In this document: positions 15,964 through 24,031 of the stretch, piece after piece
Layout: every line of letters starts with the position of its first letter
Numbering within the stretch: position 1 is the first letter of the stretch
DNA from: Herbinix sp.
Lineage (GTDB): Bacteria > Bacillota > Clostridia > Lachnospirales > Lachnospiraceae
Direction: 5' to 3'
Assembly (NCBI GenBank): GCA_029239235.1
Contig: JAQZBD010000016.1
Location: forward strand, 1 to 33,005
DNA: 33,005 bases
Notes under the pieces: generated by a model
The model's database searches: none
Seen by the model: the letters and a program-made list of their open reading frames with translations, nothing else
What the model was told of the DNA's origin: nothing
Translations under genes and position numbers: made by a program

Positions 15964-16279
15964 ATTGTTTCTTTTTAAATATGATATATTGGGCTTTTGA
16001 CGTTGAAACCCTCATTGTTAAATTTAACCTAACAATGGGGGTTCACTTAATTAATACTAATAATCATTTTATTTTTTATTATTTATATTTTCTGACTAAA
16101 GTTTTTAATTTAGTAAATAACCTTTAAGCCTTGGATAGATTCTAATGTCCATGACCTTTTGCAATAGGATCTACGTTATGGTTTTGTCAAACAGTATAAA
16201 TATCGAAATCCATAATTACAATGTATATTATGAATAATCGAGCATAGATAATTACTAAGTTTATAATCTGAGGATAAAC
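15964..16279. other. Intergenic region with one stem-loop
   Basis: AACCCTCATTGTTA (16007-16020) pairs over 14 bp with 16030-16043 (one G-U), loop AATTTAACC. It follows zupT but lacks a U-tract directly after the stem, so termination is possible but not certain. The rest is A+T-rich and holds no gene that I can support; a promoter for the LysM gene should lie in it. Confidence 0.5.
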
Positions 16280-17572
16280 ATGAGAATTCATACGGTTCAA
16301 CCCGACGAAACGATATATACCATTGCTGAAGATTATCAGATTCCGGTAGAGCGGCTGCTTAAAGATAATAATCTGCCGCCAAATTATAGGTTGAATGATG
16401 GGCAGAGCCTTATCATCACCTATCCTGAAAAGACTTATCTAGTGCAAGATGGAGATACACTACAAAGCATCGCGGATGCCAATGAGATTTCAGTAAAACA
16501 GTTGCTGCGTAATAACCCCCACTTATCTGATCGGGATTATCTGTATATTGGAGAGGAGATTGTACTCAGCTATCCTCAGCAACAAGACATCAAAGTGATT
16601 GGCTATGCCTTTTCCTATATTCATAAAAATATATTGATTAAGTCATTACCTTTTCTGACCTATCTAACGATTATTAATTACAGGGTTCTAGCGGATGGAT
16701 CTATCCTTAGTGTAAATGATACTGAGGTATTAGAATTGGCGAAAGAATACGGTGTGGCTCCAATTATGATGCTTTCATCAATTGATGAGCAGGGGAGAAG
16801 CAGTTATGGTGTAAATCATACCCTATTAAATAATTATGAGGCGAGATCCCTTTTAATCGGTAATGTGCTTAATATATTAAATGAAAAAGGTTTTATTGGA
16901 ATTGATATAGGATTTCAAGCGATACTACCGGAAGATATACCTGTATATATAGAGTTTATTAGAATAATGACATATAGCCTCAATCAAGAAGGCTATGAAG
17001 TGTTCGTAACCCTAGTCCCTTCAACCTTTGGCTACATCTCAGGAATACAAAATGATATTCCATATTTCTCTCAGATCGGTGAGATAGCTAACCATGTTAT
17101 TCTTATATCATATCAATGGGCTACTGCTTTTATACCAACGGTTGCGCAAACCACGGTAAATTTCTTGAGGGATTATTTGAATTATGTATTAACCCAGATT
17201 CCTCCGGAAAAAATATTCATCGGATTGACGAGACTGGCCTACGACTGGGAGCTTCCATACATTGAGGGAGAAACAACAGGCAGGGGGAATGTGCTTACGA
17301 ATGCAGATGCATTAACCTTGGCTAATCAGACGAATGCAGAGATTAACTATGATGATAAGACTCAGACACCCTATTTCCATTATAATATAACAGGAGTTGA
17401 TCATTTTGTGTGGTTTAAGGATGCCAGATCAGTGAATGCAATTATATCCTTAGTGAATGAATATAATCTTGAGGGCATAGCCATCTGGAATATTATGTAC
17501 TATGCACCGCAGACTTGGCTGGTGCTAAATAGTCAATATAATATTATTTCTGAGAATAATGAAGCTATATAA
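16280..17572 (+). CDS. LysM-LysM-GH18 spore-type protein with degenerate active site (copy 1)
   Basis: A 430-residue protein. Residues 1-48 and 52-97 are LysM repeats that bind peptidoglycan or chitin-like glycans, and ~103-425 is a GH18 barrel like the SleL/YaaH cortex hydrolases of spores. It has no signal peptide, as is usual for spore-coat LysM enzymes. The GH18 catalytic motif DxxDxDxE should fall at 206-213, but the sequence is GFIGIDIGFQ: the acid/base glutamate is Q213, D211 is glycine and the first aspartate is isoleucine. Hydrolysis by the normal substrate-assisted mechanism should be lost. Later barrel segments (IFIGLTRLAYDWELPY, HFVWFKDARS, GIAIWNIMYYAP) are well kept, so the fold is intact. 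It is probably a spore-wall binding protein. A second gene of the same length and defect lies at 19315-20607. Confidence 0.88.
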   Translation: MRIHTVQPDETIYTIAEDYQIPVERLLKDNNLPPNYRLNDGQSLIITYPEKTYLVQDGDTLQSIADANEISVKQLLRNNPHLSDRDYLYIGEEIVLSYPQQQDIKVIGYAFSYIHKNILIKSLPFLTYLTIINYRVLADGSILSVNDTEVLELAKEYGVAPIMMLSSIDEQGRSSYGVNHTLLNNYEARSLLIGNVLNILNEKGFIGIDIGFQAILPEDIPVYIEFIRIMTYSLNQEGYEVFVTLVPSTFGYISGIQNDIPYFSQIGEIANHVILISYQWATAFIPTVAQTTVNFLRDYLNYVLTQIPPEKIFIGLTRLAYDWELPYIEGETTGRGNVLTNADALTLANQTNAEINYDDKTQTPYFHYNITGVDHFVWFKDARSVNAIISLVNEYNLEGIAIWNIMYYAPQTWLVLNSQYNIISENNEAI

Positions 17573-17586
17573 TTCTAATAGTTACG

Positions 17587-17618
17587 AAATCCCACACTTA
17601 TCTGGCAGTGTGGGATTT
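17587..17618 (+). terminator. Intrinsic terminator of the LysM-GH18 gene
   Basis: AAATCCCACACT (17587-17598) pairs perfectly with AGTGTGGGATTT (17607-17618), loop TATCTGGC, followed by TTAAA. It lies ~15 bp after the stop. The complementary A-run gives some activity for leftward transcription too. Confidence 0.88.
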
Positions 17619-17687
17619 TTAAACAAAGATAAAGAGGATAATAGAGCTTAAATAACTAACTTAAGAAAATATGATCCTAGGTGTTAA

Positions 17688-18191
17688 TTACCTTCTGCTG
17701 TTATTAAACCATTCAATTGTAGCTTTTTCCATATCCTTTGGAAGTATATTATTATATACCTGATCATACAGCCAGGCGATTGTCTTCGTCCTTAGATATT
17801 TTCTCATCTCTTCCTCTGCCTCGGACATTACTACCTTTATGAGACAGGGGCATTTCGTATGGGTGTCCGGTAAATTATCTTTATCTAAGAGCACATTGTT
17901 CTGTCTGATTTCTGCGCATTGAAAGAATGGTTCTGTTCCTTCCACGGCTTCCACCACATCCCAAAACGTAATATCATCTGCACTACGAGCCAGGGCGTAG
18001 CCACCCTTTACTCCAGGGATGGACTTAACAATTTGGGACTTGCTAAGCCGGGCATAAACCTTAGAAAGATATGTCTCTGAAATCCCTTGAAATGTCGCCA
18101 AATCCCTTATTCCCACAGAGGTACCCTCTTCCAGGTTTATCATATATAATAAGCAATGTAATGCATATTCAACTCCTACTGAAAATTTCAT
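17688..18191 (-). CDS. Rrf2-family transcriptional regulator, probably Fe-S
   Basis: A 167-residue winged-helix regulator of the Rrf2/IscR family. The start MKFSVGVEYALHCLLYM and the recognition region GISETYLSKVYARLSKSQIVKSIPGVKGGYALAR are typical. Three cysteines (C92, C114, C116) sit where IscR/NsrR relatives hold an iron-sulfur cluster, though the spacing, with CPC, is not the IscR pattern. It would sense iron-sulfur status, oxygen or NO. It is divergent from the flavin-type and ferredoxin genes at 18548-19126, which are plausible targets. A large imperfect inverted repeat (18211-18397) fills the shared promoter region. The ribosome site is either GAGG 6 nt or AAAGGAG ~13 nt upstream. Confidence 0.9.
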   Translation of the reverse strand: MKFSVGVEYALHCLLYMINLEEGTSVGIRDLATFQGISETYLSKVYARLSKSQIVKSIPGVKGGYALARSADDITFWDVVEAVEGTEPFFQCAEIRQNNVLLDKDNLPDTHTKCPCLIKVVMSEAEEEMRKYLRTKTIAWLYDQVYNNILPKDMEKATIEWFNNSRR

Positions 18192-18210
18192 TTATAGCCT
18201 CAAACTCCTT

Positions 18211-18397
18211 TTATTGTAATCCGATAATAGGTGATTGCGAAACTCAGAAACTGCTACTATTTTTCATACCATTGGTGCAGGTTCCTGAACGAAATTTGCC
18301 GTATACAGCATGGAGTGAAGGAATTTGTAGCAATGGTATGAAAAATTTCATGAGCTATATTGTTTCGCAATTATCTATAATCTGATAATTATAATAA
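18211..18397. repeat. 187-bp imperfect inverted-repeat element
   Basis: The two ~70-bp arms are reverse complements at roughly 70 percent by eye. The best-kept blocks are TTATTGTAAT with its partner at 18388-18397, ATTGCGAAAC (18234-18243) with TGTTTCGCAATTA (18361-18373), and ATTTTTCATACCATTG with CAATGGTATGAAAAAT near 18330-18346. It stands between the Rrf2 gene and the flavin-type gene. Shorter relatives of the ATTGCGAA and TTTCGCAATTA blocks recur at 21991-22057, which suggests a non-autonomous mobile element rather than a local hairpin. Confidence 0.65.
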
Positions 18398-18462
18398 CCC
18401 ATTATCTTAACTCATTCAAGACGAACCTAGTGTATTAATGAAAAACCTTTATAAATAATCTA

Positions 18463-18491
18463 TTGACAAAAAAGACGTAGTATTATATTCT
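18463..18491 (+). promoter_or_regulatory. Promoter of the split-barrel/ferredoxin pair
   Basis: TTGACA at 18463-18468 and TATTCT at 18486-18491 are 17 bp apart. A dyad GACAATATATGTC lies just downstream and could be an operator. Confidence 0.55.
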
Positions 18492-18547
18492 AATCATAGA
18501 CAATATATGTCGACGATTAAGTGTATCCATAATATAGGAGGATTAAA

Positions 18548-18919
18548 ATGTTTACAGAAAAATTTCTTGAAGTGGTAAACCATGAAGGTGTTGTATCAAT
18601 AGTAACCTGTTCTAATAACGAGGCTCATGCAGCGAATACCTGGAACAGCTATTTAGTAATTACGGAGGATAATAAAATATTAATTCCGGCAGCTGCAATG
18701 ATCAAGACAGAAGAAAATGTTAAGGCTAATCCTAAAGTGAAGCTGACTCTTGGCAGCAAAGAAGTAATGGGACATATGTATATGGGAACAGGATTTTTAT
18801 TGGAAGGAACAGCAAAATTCTTAACAGAGGGCGACAGCTTTAAGATGATGTTTGAAAAATATCCATTTCTTACAAGAGTTGTAGAGGTTACGGTAACTTC
18901 CTGCAAGCAGACATTATAA
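18548..18919 (+). CDS. Pyridoxamine 5'-phosphate oxidase-like FMN-binding split-barrel protein
   Basis: A 123-residue protein of the FMN-binding split-barrel superfamily. It starts MFTEKFLEVVNHEGVVSIVT and has the pattern TWNSYLVITEDNKILIPAAAMIKTEENVKANPKVKLTLGS, in which small one-domain flavoproteins contact FMN phosphate. The end, FLTRVVEVTVTSCKQTL, forms the last strands. It probably binds FMN (or heme/F420 in distant kin) and handles electron transfer or detoxification; the substrate is unknown. An AGGAGG site precedes the ATG. A ferredoxin gene follows after 15 bp, which makes a redox partner likely. The divergent Rrf2 regulator is the natural candidate controller. Confidence 0.82.
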   Translation: MFTEKFLEVVNHEGVVSIVTCSNNEAHAANTWNSYLVITEDNKILIPAAAMIKTEENVKANPKVKLTLGSKEVMGHMYMGTGFLLEGTAKFLTEGDSFKMMFEKYPFLTRVVEVTVTSCKQTL

Positions 18920-18934
18920 ATTTAAGAGGATCGT

Positions 18935-19126
18935 ATGGCCAGAAGAATAGATAGTACAGCATGTGTAGGCTGTGGAAAATGCCAAAGAGTTTGCATTGTC
19001 GGATGCATTACAGAAGAAAAGAATAGGAAACGGGTAATTAATGAAGCTGCCTGTGTAGACTGCGGCGCCTGTCAGCTTGCTTGTCCTGTAAAGTGTATTT
19101 CTTTGAAGCTGATAGAAAAATCTTAG
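18935..19126 (+). CDS. 2[4Fe-4S] ferredoxin
   Basis: A 63-residue cytosolic ferredoxin with two cluster motifs, CVGCGKCQRVC near the N-terminus and CVDCGACQLACPVKC near the C-terminus. The first motif ends CIVGC rather than the usual CP, a small departure. It carries low-potential electrons, probably for the flavin protein encoded 15 bp upstream. A ribosome site (AAGAGGA) lies before the ATG. A 23-bp perfect stem-loop follows at 19160-19214. Confidence 0.92.
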   Translation: MARRIDSTACVGCGKCQRVCIVGCITEEKNRKRVINEAACVDCGACQLACPVKCISLKLIEKS

Positions 19127-19159
19127 ATGTTTACAAAGTATATTAAAATGTTGATAAGA

Positions 19160-19214
19160 TAATATAATGAGGCAGATACTGTGGATAAGGTACAGTATCT
19201 GCCTCATTATATTA
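19160..19214. terminator. 23-bp perfect inverted repeat between convergent genes
   Basis: Arms 19160-19182 and 19192-19214 match perfectly around a 9-nt loop (GGATAAGGT). It lies between the rightward ferredoxin gene and the leftward LysM gene. The A+T-rich stem base (ATTATATTA) lets it serve as a bidirectional terminator, though no long U-run is present. Confidence 0.75.
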
Positions 19215-19314
19215 AATAGACTAGGCACTAAAAATGCCTTCAGCCCTTCAAGATTTTTATTTTAATAATGGTTAAAGGATAGGACAAATTCATGATTAAG
19301 CACTTTTGTCTTGT

Positions 19315-20607
19315 CTATAGTTTGAGATCTATTCCCTTTTCAATCTCATATTGGGTATTAATCACCAACCAAAGCTGATGGAAATAATACATGATATTCC
19401 AGATTCCAATACCACTGATGCCATAGCTTTTTAAGATTTGTATGGAAGAATCTATGCTCCTTGCATCCTTGAACCATACGATATGCTTAAGGTTATCCTC
19501 ATCCGTATATTCAAAATATGCGGAAAGTATGGATTCATCGTAGTTAATAACAGCATTCATTTCTTTGGCTAATCTTATTACGGACTCATAATTAAGTGCA
19601 TTGGCTTTTGATACACCGGGGACATAGGGTAATCTCCAGTCATATCCAAAGGTGGGCAGACCAATTCGTATCTTTTCGAGAGGAACCTGATCTATGATAT
19701 AATCTAGTAATTGTGGTGTTGTGATGATAGAGAATTGAGTAGGAGGCCTTTGGATGGAGCCCCAATCATAGGATAAAAAAAGTATGCCGTCTGATAATCT
19801 GCTAAATTCAGTATAGTTTAACTTCTGGAAGGTTAACTCGTCTTTATCATAGTAAAGCCCAGGATTTAGAGTTAAGAAGACAGGATAACCCTCAGCATGC
19901 AAACGAATATAAATGCGTTCCAAAAAATCTAAATAGTATTTCTGATTTTCCACGCTAATGAGCTGAAATGCAAGACTAACGGAATGATAGCCCTTTGTTC
20001 TTAGGATTTGAAGAATATTTTCGATTGCCAGTTCCTGTATTTTGGGGTTTAATAGTATATCCTGTATCACTGAAGTATCAATGGCTCCGGTATCTGAATA
20101 AGCAGTTATGACAAAGCTGGAGGCTGTTTCATATAATAGAGCAGTCTGAATAACAGATACGTCCTTATCACTGCCGATGAAACCGCCATTATTCGTGGTA
20201 CGGTAATTCAGAATCAACAGGTTGGACAGATAGGGCAAGGTCATTCTTAGGACTTGGTCATTGATAAAGGAATAGGTATAACCATCTATTAATAATCTTC
20301 CATTTTTATTATTAAAGCTAATCACTAAAGTTTCTCCAATATAAAGATATTCCCTGGCAGCGAGGTGAGGGTTATTTCTAAGCAGCTGCAATATAGTTAC
20401 CTGAAAAACTTCTGCGATACCCTCCAAGGTATCGCCTTCCTTAACGTTATATGTCTGATTAGGATATGTAATAACCAAGGTTTGGCCAACTACAAGGTCA
20501 TCATATGCTTGCATACCATTATCTACAATTAATTTCTCAGCAGTAATATCGAATTTAGAGGCTACTGAATCTATGGTATCTCCTTGCTGAACCACATATA
20601 TTTCCAT
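19315..20607 (-). CDS. LysM-LysM-GH18 spore-type protein with degenerate active site (copy 2)
   Basis: A 430-residue paralogue of the protein at 16280: two LysM repeats (~1-48 and 52-97, MEIYVVQQGDTID and YNVKEGDTLEGIA) and a GH18 barrel. At the catalytic motif it reads KGYHSVSLAFQ, so all three aspartates (positions 208, 211 and 213) and the catalytic glutamate (Q215) are lost. Other barrel landmarks (IRIGLPTFGYDWRLPY, HIVWFKDARSID, GIGIWNIMYY) are intact. It should bind rather than cut glycans. I start at the first LysM codon (20607), as is usual for this family; the frame reaches back to 20643. The ribosome site here is weak, while a strong AAAGGAGG at ~20666-20673 serves an ATG at 20656 in another frame. 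A 9-bp repeat GCCCATGCC/GGCATGGGC encloses this start region. Confidence 0.85.
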   Translation of the reverse strand: MEIYVVQQGDTIDSVASKFDITAEKLIVDNGMQAYDDLVVGQTLVITYPNQTYNVKEGDTLEGIAEVFQVTILQLLRNNPHLAAREYLYIGETLVISFNNKNGRLLIDGYTYSFINDQVLRMTLPYLSNLLILNYRTTNNGGFIGSDKDVSVIQTALLYETASSFVITAYSDTGAIDTSVIQDILLNPKIQELAIENILQILRTKGYHSVSLAFQLISVENQKYYLDFLERIYIRLHAEGYPVFLTLNPGLYYDKDELTFQKLNYTEFSRLSDGILFLSYDWGSIQRPPTQFSIITTPQLLDYIIDQVPLEKIRIGLPTFGYDWRLPYVPGVSKANALNYESVIRLAKEMNAVINYDESILSAYFEYTDEDNLKHIVWFKDARSIDSSIQILKSYGISGIGIWNIMYYFHQLWLVINTQYEIEKGIDLKL

Positions 20608-20964
20608 AATTATGCCCATGCCCATTACCGTACAAAATGCCATGAAAGTGTGGCATGGGCTCGGTTCCTCCTTTACTCCGTATTTTTACTTCGTTCAACC
20701 TTAACCTCAGTTTATATATTTATATTAATATATGTTTAGAACTGATTTATTTTTCATATTATTTTAAATCAAGTCCGATGAAAAATAATACCCATATCAT
20801 AAATATCAATACTAAAAGGTATCGGGGAACCATTCTCCTAAGTTACTCTTTTGTTTTAATGTTCTATAAAATAAATATTAATTTTGTGGAAGGTGGTCAT
20901 ATTTACAAGTAAATAAAAATATATGGTTAATAAGGCATCAGGACATAGAAGCAGCGAGGAGCAT
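20608..20964. other. Divergent intergenic region before the peptide ABC operon
   Basis: A+T-rich DNA between the leftward LysM gene and the rightward ABC operon. It contains the GCCCATGCC/GGCATGGGC inverted repeat (20614-20622 and 20652-20660) and an orphan AAAGGAGG on the complement strand. An 85-codon open frame over 20655-20912 looks spurious: low-complexity Ile/Tyr/Asn, no ribosome site. I see no clear promoter or terminator. Confidence 0.4.
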
Positions 20965-21996
20965 ATGGCAGAGAAGGAATTGTTGCGAATCAGCAATCTG
21001 GTAGCTTCATTTAGCATAAATGGAGGTTATTATGCGGCTGTTGATGGGGTTTCCCTTCAAATCAATGAAAATGAAGTTTTTGCAATCGTTGGTGAGTCAG
21101 GCTGCGGAAAAAGCGCTCTGGCTCTTTCTATTTTGAATTTACACAATAAGGCAAATACAAAGATAGAGGGCAGCATCTATTTTAAAGGAAGAGATATATT
21201 GAGTTTAGGTCTTGAAGAGCTGAACAAAATCAGAGGAAGAGATATCGGAATGATTTTTCAGGATCCACTTACGGCACTAAATCCGCTGATGATAATTGGT
21301 GCACAGATTGAAGAGTCCTTGTTTTATCACACCGGAATGAATATCGGGGAAAGGAAGAAACGTTCCTTGGAGCTCTTAACCCAGGTAGGAATACAATCTC
21401 CGGAGCTTACCTATCACCAGTTTCCCCATGAGTTGTCCGGTGGGATGAGGCAGAGGGCAATGATCGCGATTGCCTTATCCTGCAAGCCCTCCCTGGTTAT
21501 TGCAGATGAACCGACGACAGCCTTGGATGTGACAATTCAGGCTCAAATCTTAGATCTGCTCAGGAGACTTCAAAAAGAAATGAAGTCGGGGATCATCTTA
21601 ATTACCCATGATCTCGGGGTAGTTGCGGAGATGGCAGACAGGGTAGCCGTTATGTATGCTGGGCAAATTGTAGAGACCGCAGACGTGAATGAGATATTTT
21701 CAAATCCATTACATCCCTATACAAAATCCTTATTCGCGTCCATGCCGGATGCCTATCGGAATGCCCGTAAGGACCAGCGTCTTCCGGTGATTGAGGGTAT
21801 GGTTCCTTCTCTTTTAAATATGGAACGGAGGGGGTGTCGCTTTGCACCTCGTATTCCTTGGATTTCTGATGCTGCTCATGAAGCAGTGCCCCAATATCAT
21901 GAGGTTAAGCCCGGTCATCTTGTACTATGCTCCTGTTATAAGAATTTCTATTTAAAATCAATACCTCGGCGGGTAAGTTCATCTACTCTTAGATAA
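20965..21996 (+). CDS. Peptide ABC transporter ATPase, OppD/DppD type
   Basis: A 343-residue ATPase of an oligopeptide/dipeptide importer. It shows Walker A GESGCGKSAL, the signature LSGGMRQRAMIAIAL, Walker B LVIADEPTTALD and the H-loop LITHDLGVV. The family's C-terminal zone after the ATPase is present (GCRFAPR). Of the usual four cysteines that bind [4Fe-4S] in the OppD family, two are missing: APRIPW replaces APRCPY, and DAAHEA replaces the next cysteine. I choose ATG 20965 (GAGGAG just upstream; MAEKELLRISNL aligns with family starts) over 20923. The stop codon lies inside a short repeat element. It is the first gene of a D-F-B-C-binding-protein operon. Confidence 0.92.
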   Translation: MAEKELLRISNLVASFSINGGYYAAVDGVSLQINENEVFAIVGESGCGKSALALSILNLHNKANTKIEGSIYFKGRDILSLGLEELNKIRGRDIGMIFQDPLTALNPLMIIGAQIEESLFYHTGMNIGERKKRSLELLTQVGIQSPELTYHQFPHELSGGMRQRAMIAIALSCKPSLVIADEPTTALDVTIQAQILDLLRRLQKEMKSGIILITHDLGVVAEMADRVAVMYAGQIVETADVNEIFSNPLHPYTKSLFASMPDAYRNARKDQRLPVIEGMVPSLLNMERRGCRFAPRIPWISDAAHEAVPQYHEVKPGHLVLCSCYKNFYLKSIPRRVSSSTLR

Positions 21997-22057
21997 TTGC
22001 GAACTCATAAACTGGGGTAATTAGATACACAGCAGATACTGTATTGTTTTGCAATTA
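21991..22057. repeat. Short inverted-repeat element sharing blocks with 18211-18397
   Basis: ATAATTGCGAACTCATAAACTG (left) and ATTGTTTTGCAATTA (22043-22057, right) mirror each other. They match ATTGCGAAACTCAGAAACTG (from 18234) and ATTGTTTCGCAATTA (18359-18373) with few changes. It sits in the 97-bp gap between the two ATPase genes and supplies the TAA stop of the first. Confidence 0.6.
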
Positions 22058-22093
22058 CTGAACAGCTGCTATCACTGGAGAGGGGATGAAGTG

Positions 22094-23020
22094 ATGTCAT
22101 TATTAGAGGTTGAAAATCTAAAGGTTTATTATCCAATCCGAGGAGGTATCCTGGGGCAGGTTCATAATTATGTAAAAGCCGTGGATGGGATATCCTTTTC
22201 CATAGAGGATGGAAAAACCTTAGGGCTGGTGGGAGAATCGGGATCGGGAAAAAGCACCACCGGTAAGGCTGTTATTGGTTTGGCAAAGATCACGGCAGGA
22301 CAAATCCGCTATCAAGGGGAAGACATAACGAACTATGTGGGAAAGAATCGCTCCCCTTATCGAAGAGGAGTTCAGATGATATTTCAGGATGCCTACTCCT
22401 CTTTGAATCCTAAGAAAAGAGTGATAGATATTGTGGCAGAGCCTATCCGGAATTTTGAACATTTAACATCAAAGCAGGAGCGAAAAAGGGTGGAGGAATT
22501 ATTGGATATTGTGGGGCTTGCACCGGAAAATGTCTTAAAGTATCCCCATGAATTCTCCGGTGGTCAGAGACAGAGGATTGGAATTGCAAGAGCGTTGGCT
22601 TTAAGACCAAAACTGATCATTGCAGATGAACCGGTTTCTGCACTGGATCTATCGGTACAGGCACAGGTATTAAATTTTATGAAGGATATTCAACAGCACT
22701 TTAATCTGGCTTTTCTTTTTATCAGTCATGATCTCGGGGTGGTTGAACATATGTGCTCTGATATTGCAATCATGCATAAGGGTCGTTTTGTTGAGGTGGG
22801 CAGTAAGAACCAAATATATCATCAGCCTCTGCACATCTATACCAAGAGGTTAATTGCAGCCATACCAAATAAGAATCCGAGCATGAGGGAGGAGATGCAG
22901 AGAGTAAGAGAAAGGGTAGCCATGGAATATAGCTTAAAGCGCAATCAGTACTATACAAAGGAGAATCGGGTCTATGATTTGAAGAAAATAAGTGATAATC
23001 ATTATGTTGCTTTACCATAG
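22094..23020 (+). CDS. Peptide ABC transporter ATPase, OppF/DppF type
   Basis: A 308-residue ATPase, partner of the OppD-like subunit. It has Walker A GESGSGKSTT, the Q-loop region MIFQDAYSSLNP, the signature FSGGQRQRIGIARAL, Walker B LIIADEPVSALD and the H-loop FISHDLGVV. The start LLEVENLKVYYPIRGG with a long first loop is typical of OppF. The C-terminus is a charged tail (MREEMQRVRERVAMEY) without the cysteine motif. I start at ATG 22094, with GAGGGG ~8 nt upstream; an earlier in-frame ATG lies in the repeat element. It powers peptide uptake together with the permeases encoded next. Confidence 0.93.
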   Translation: MSLLEVENLKVYYPIRGGILGQVHNYVKAVDGISFSIEDGKTLGLVGESGSGKSTTGKAVIGLAKITAGQIRYQGEDITNYVGKNRSPYRRGVQMIFQDAYSSLNPKKRVIDIVAEPIRNFEHLTSKQERKRVEELLDIVGLAPENVLKYPHEFSGGQRQRIGIARALALRPKLIIADEPVSALDLSVQAQVLNFMKDIQQHFNLAFLFISHDLGVVEHMCSDIAIMHKGRFVEVGSKNQIYHQPLHIYTKRLIAAIPNKNPSMREEMQRVRERVAMEYSLKRNQYYTKENRVYDLKKISDNHYVALP

Positions 23021-23036
23021 AAGGAGAGATGAGGAT

Positions 23037-23999
23037 ATGGGGAAAACAATAGTACGTCGAATCTTAATACTGATTCCGCAGATCATAATCTTAAGCCTGT
23101 TGATATTTTTGCTTGCTAATTTTATGCCGGGAGATGCACTGACCGGTAAAATTGATCCGAATGTTTCACCCAGCCGACTGGAGGAGCTGCGACAGCAGTG
23201 GGGGTATTATGACCCCTGGTACATAAAATACGGCAGATGGGTCTGGAGTGCACTGCACGGGGACTTGGGCGAGAGTACAGCGTATAAGCTTCCGGTGCTG
23301 GAGCTTATTGGCCAGCGAGCCGGCAACACCTTTTGGCTGTCGCTTATGACGGCCGTTATCTCTTATTTTATCGGAATCCTGCTGGGAATTCTATCAGGTC
23401 GGTATCAGAATCAGTTTGCAGATAAGGCAATTGTCTTATATACATTTATTGCGCTGGCAATGCCTACGGTGGTATTTGGTCTGATGAACATCTTTCTATT
23501 TGCTTTTAAGCTTCGATGGTTTCCTATGGGAGGAAGTGTTGATGTAGAGTATGTGGCAGGAACTTTGCCTTATTATAGAGATCGTATCTACCATATGATA
23601 CTTCCTGCCCTGACCGGGGGGCTATTATATACCATAGGTACCATACAATTCCTAAGAAGTGAAATCATTGATTATAAGAATTCTGACTTTGTAATTACCG
23701 CACGTTCCAAGGGAGTTCCGGAACATAAAGTGTTCTCCAGACATATTTTTAGAAATGCCGTACTACCTGTCGCCAGTTTTATGGGTTATGATATTGCCTT
23801 TTTACTGGGCGGTTCCATTTTTATTGAATACGTATTCTCCTATCCCGGTATGGGCAGGTTGTTCATAGAATCTATTCTGAGAAGGGATTATGCTGTAGTG
23901 AATGCTTTGATTATTTTGTTTGCGGTGCTGACTGTTTTAGGCACACTTCTATCTGATGTTATCATGACCATCGTTGATCCAAGAATTAGAATAAAGTGA
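23037..23999 (+). CDS. Peptide ABC transporter permease, DppB/OppB type
   Basis: A 320-residue permease with six predicted helices. The N-terminal helix RILILIPQIIILSLLIFLLANFMPGDAL is characteristic of OppB. The binding-protein-dependent transport domain contains the coupling segment ITARSKGVPEHKVFSRHIFRNAVLP and ends IVDPRIRIK. It forms one half of the membrane channel with the OppC-like protein encoded 32 bp downstream. I start at ATG 23037, preceded by AAGGAG and GAGG; the frame extends to 22992 without a good site. Confidence 0.94.
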   Translation: MGKTIVRRILILIPQIIILSLLIFLLANFMPGDALTGKIDPNVSPSRLEELRQQWGYYDPWYIKYGRWVWSALHGDLGESTAYKLPVLELIGQRAGNTFWLSLMTAVISYFIGILLGILSGRYQNQFADKAIVLYTFIALAMPTVVFGLMNIFLFAFKLRWFPMGGSVDVEYVAGTLPYYRDRIYHMILPALTGGLLYTIGTIQFLRSEIIDYKNSDFVITARSKGVPEHKVFSRHIFRNAVLPVASFMGYDIAFLLGGSIFIEYVFSYPGMGRLFIESILRRDYAVVNALIILFAVLTVLGTLLSDVIMTIVDPRIRIK

Positions 24000-24031
24000 T
24001 TACATTAATATAAGGAAGGAATGTTGACTGC

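Noticed and set aside
16007-16043. Confident terminator for zupT
   Set aside because: The stem is good, but no U-tract follows on either strand; reported only as a stem-loop.
20655-20912. 85-codon frame before the peptide operon
   Set aside because: Low-complexity Ile/Tyr/Asn composition, no ribosome site, not related to any family I know.
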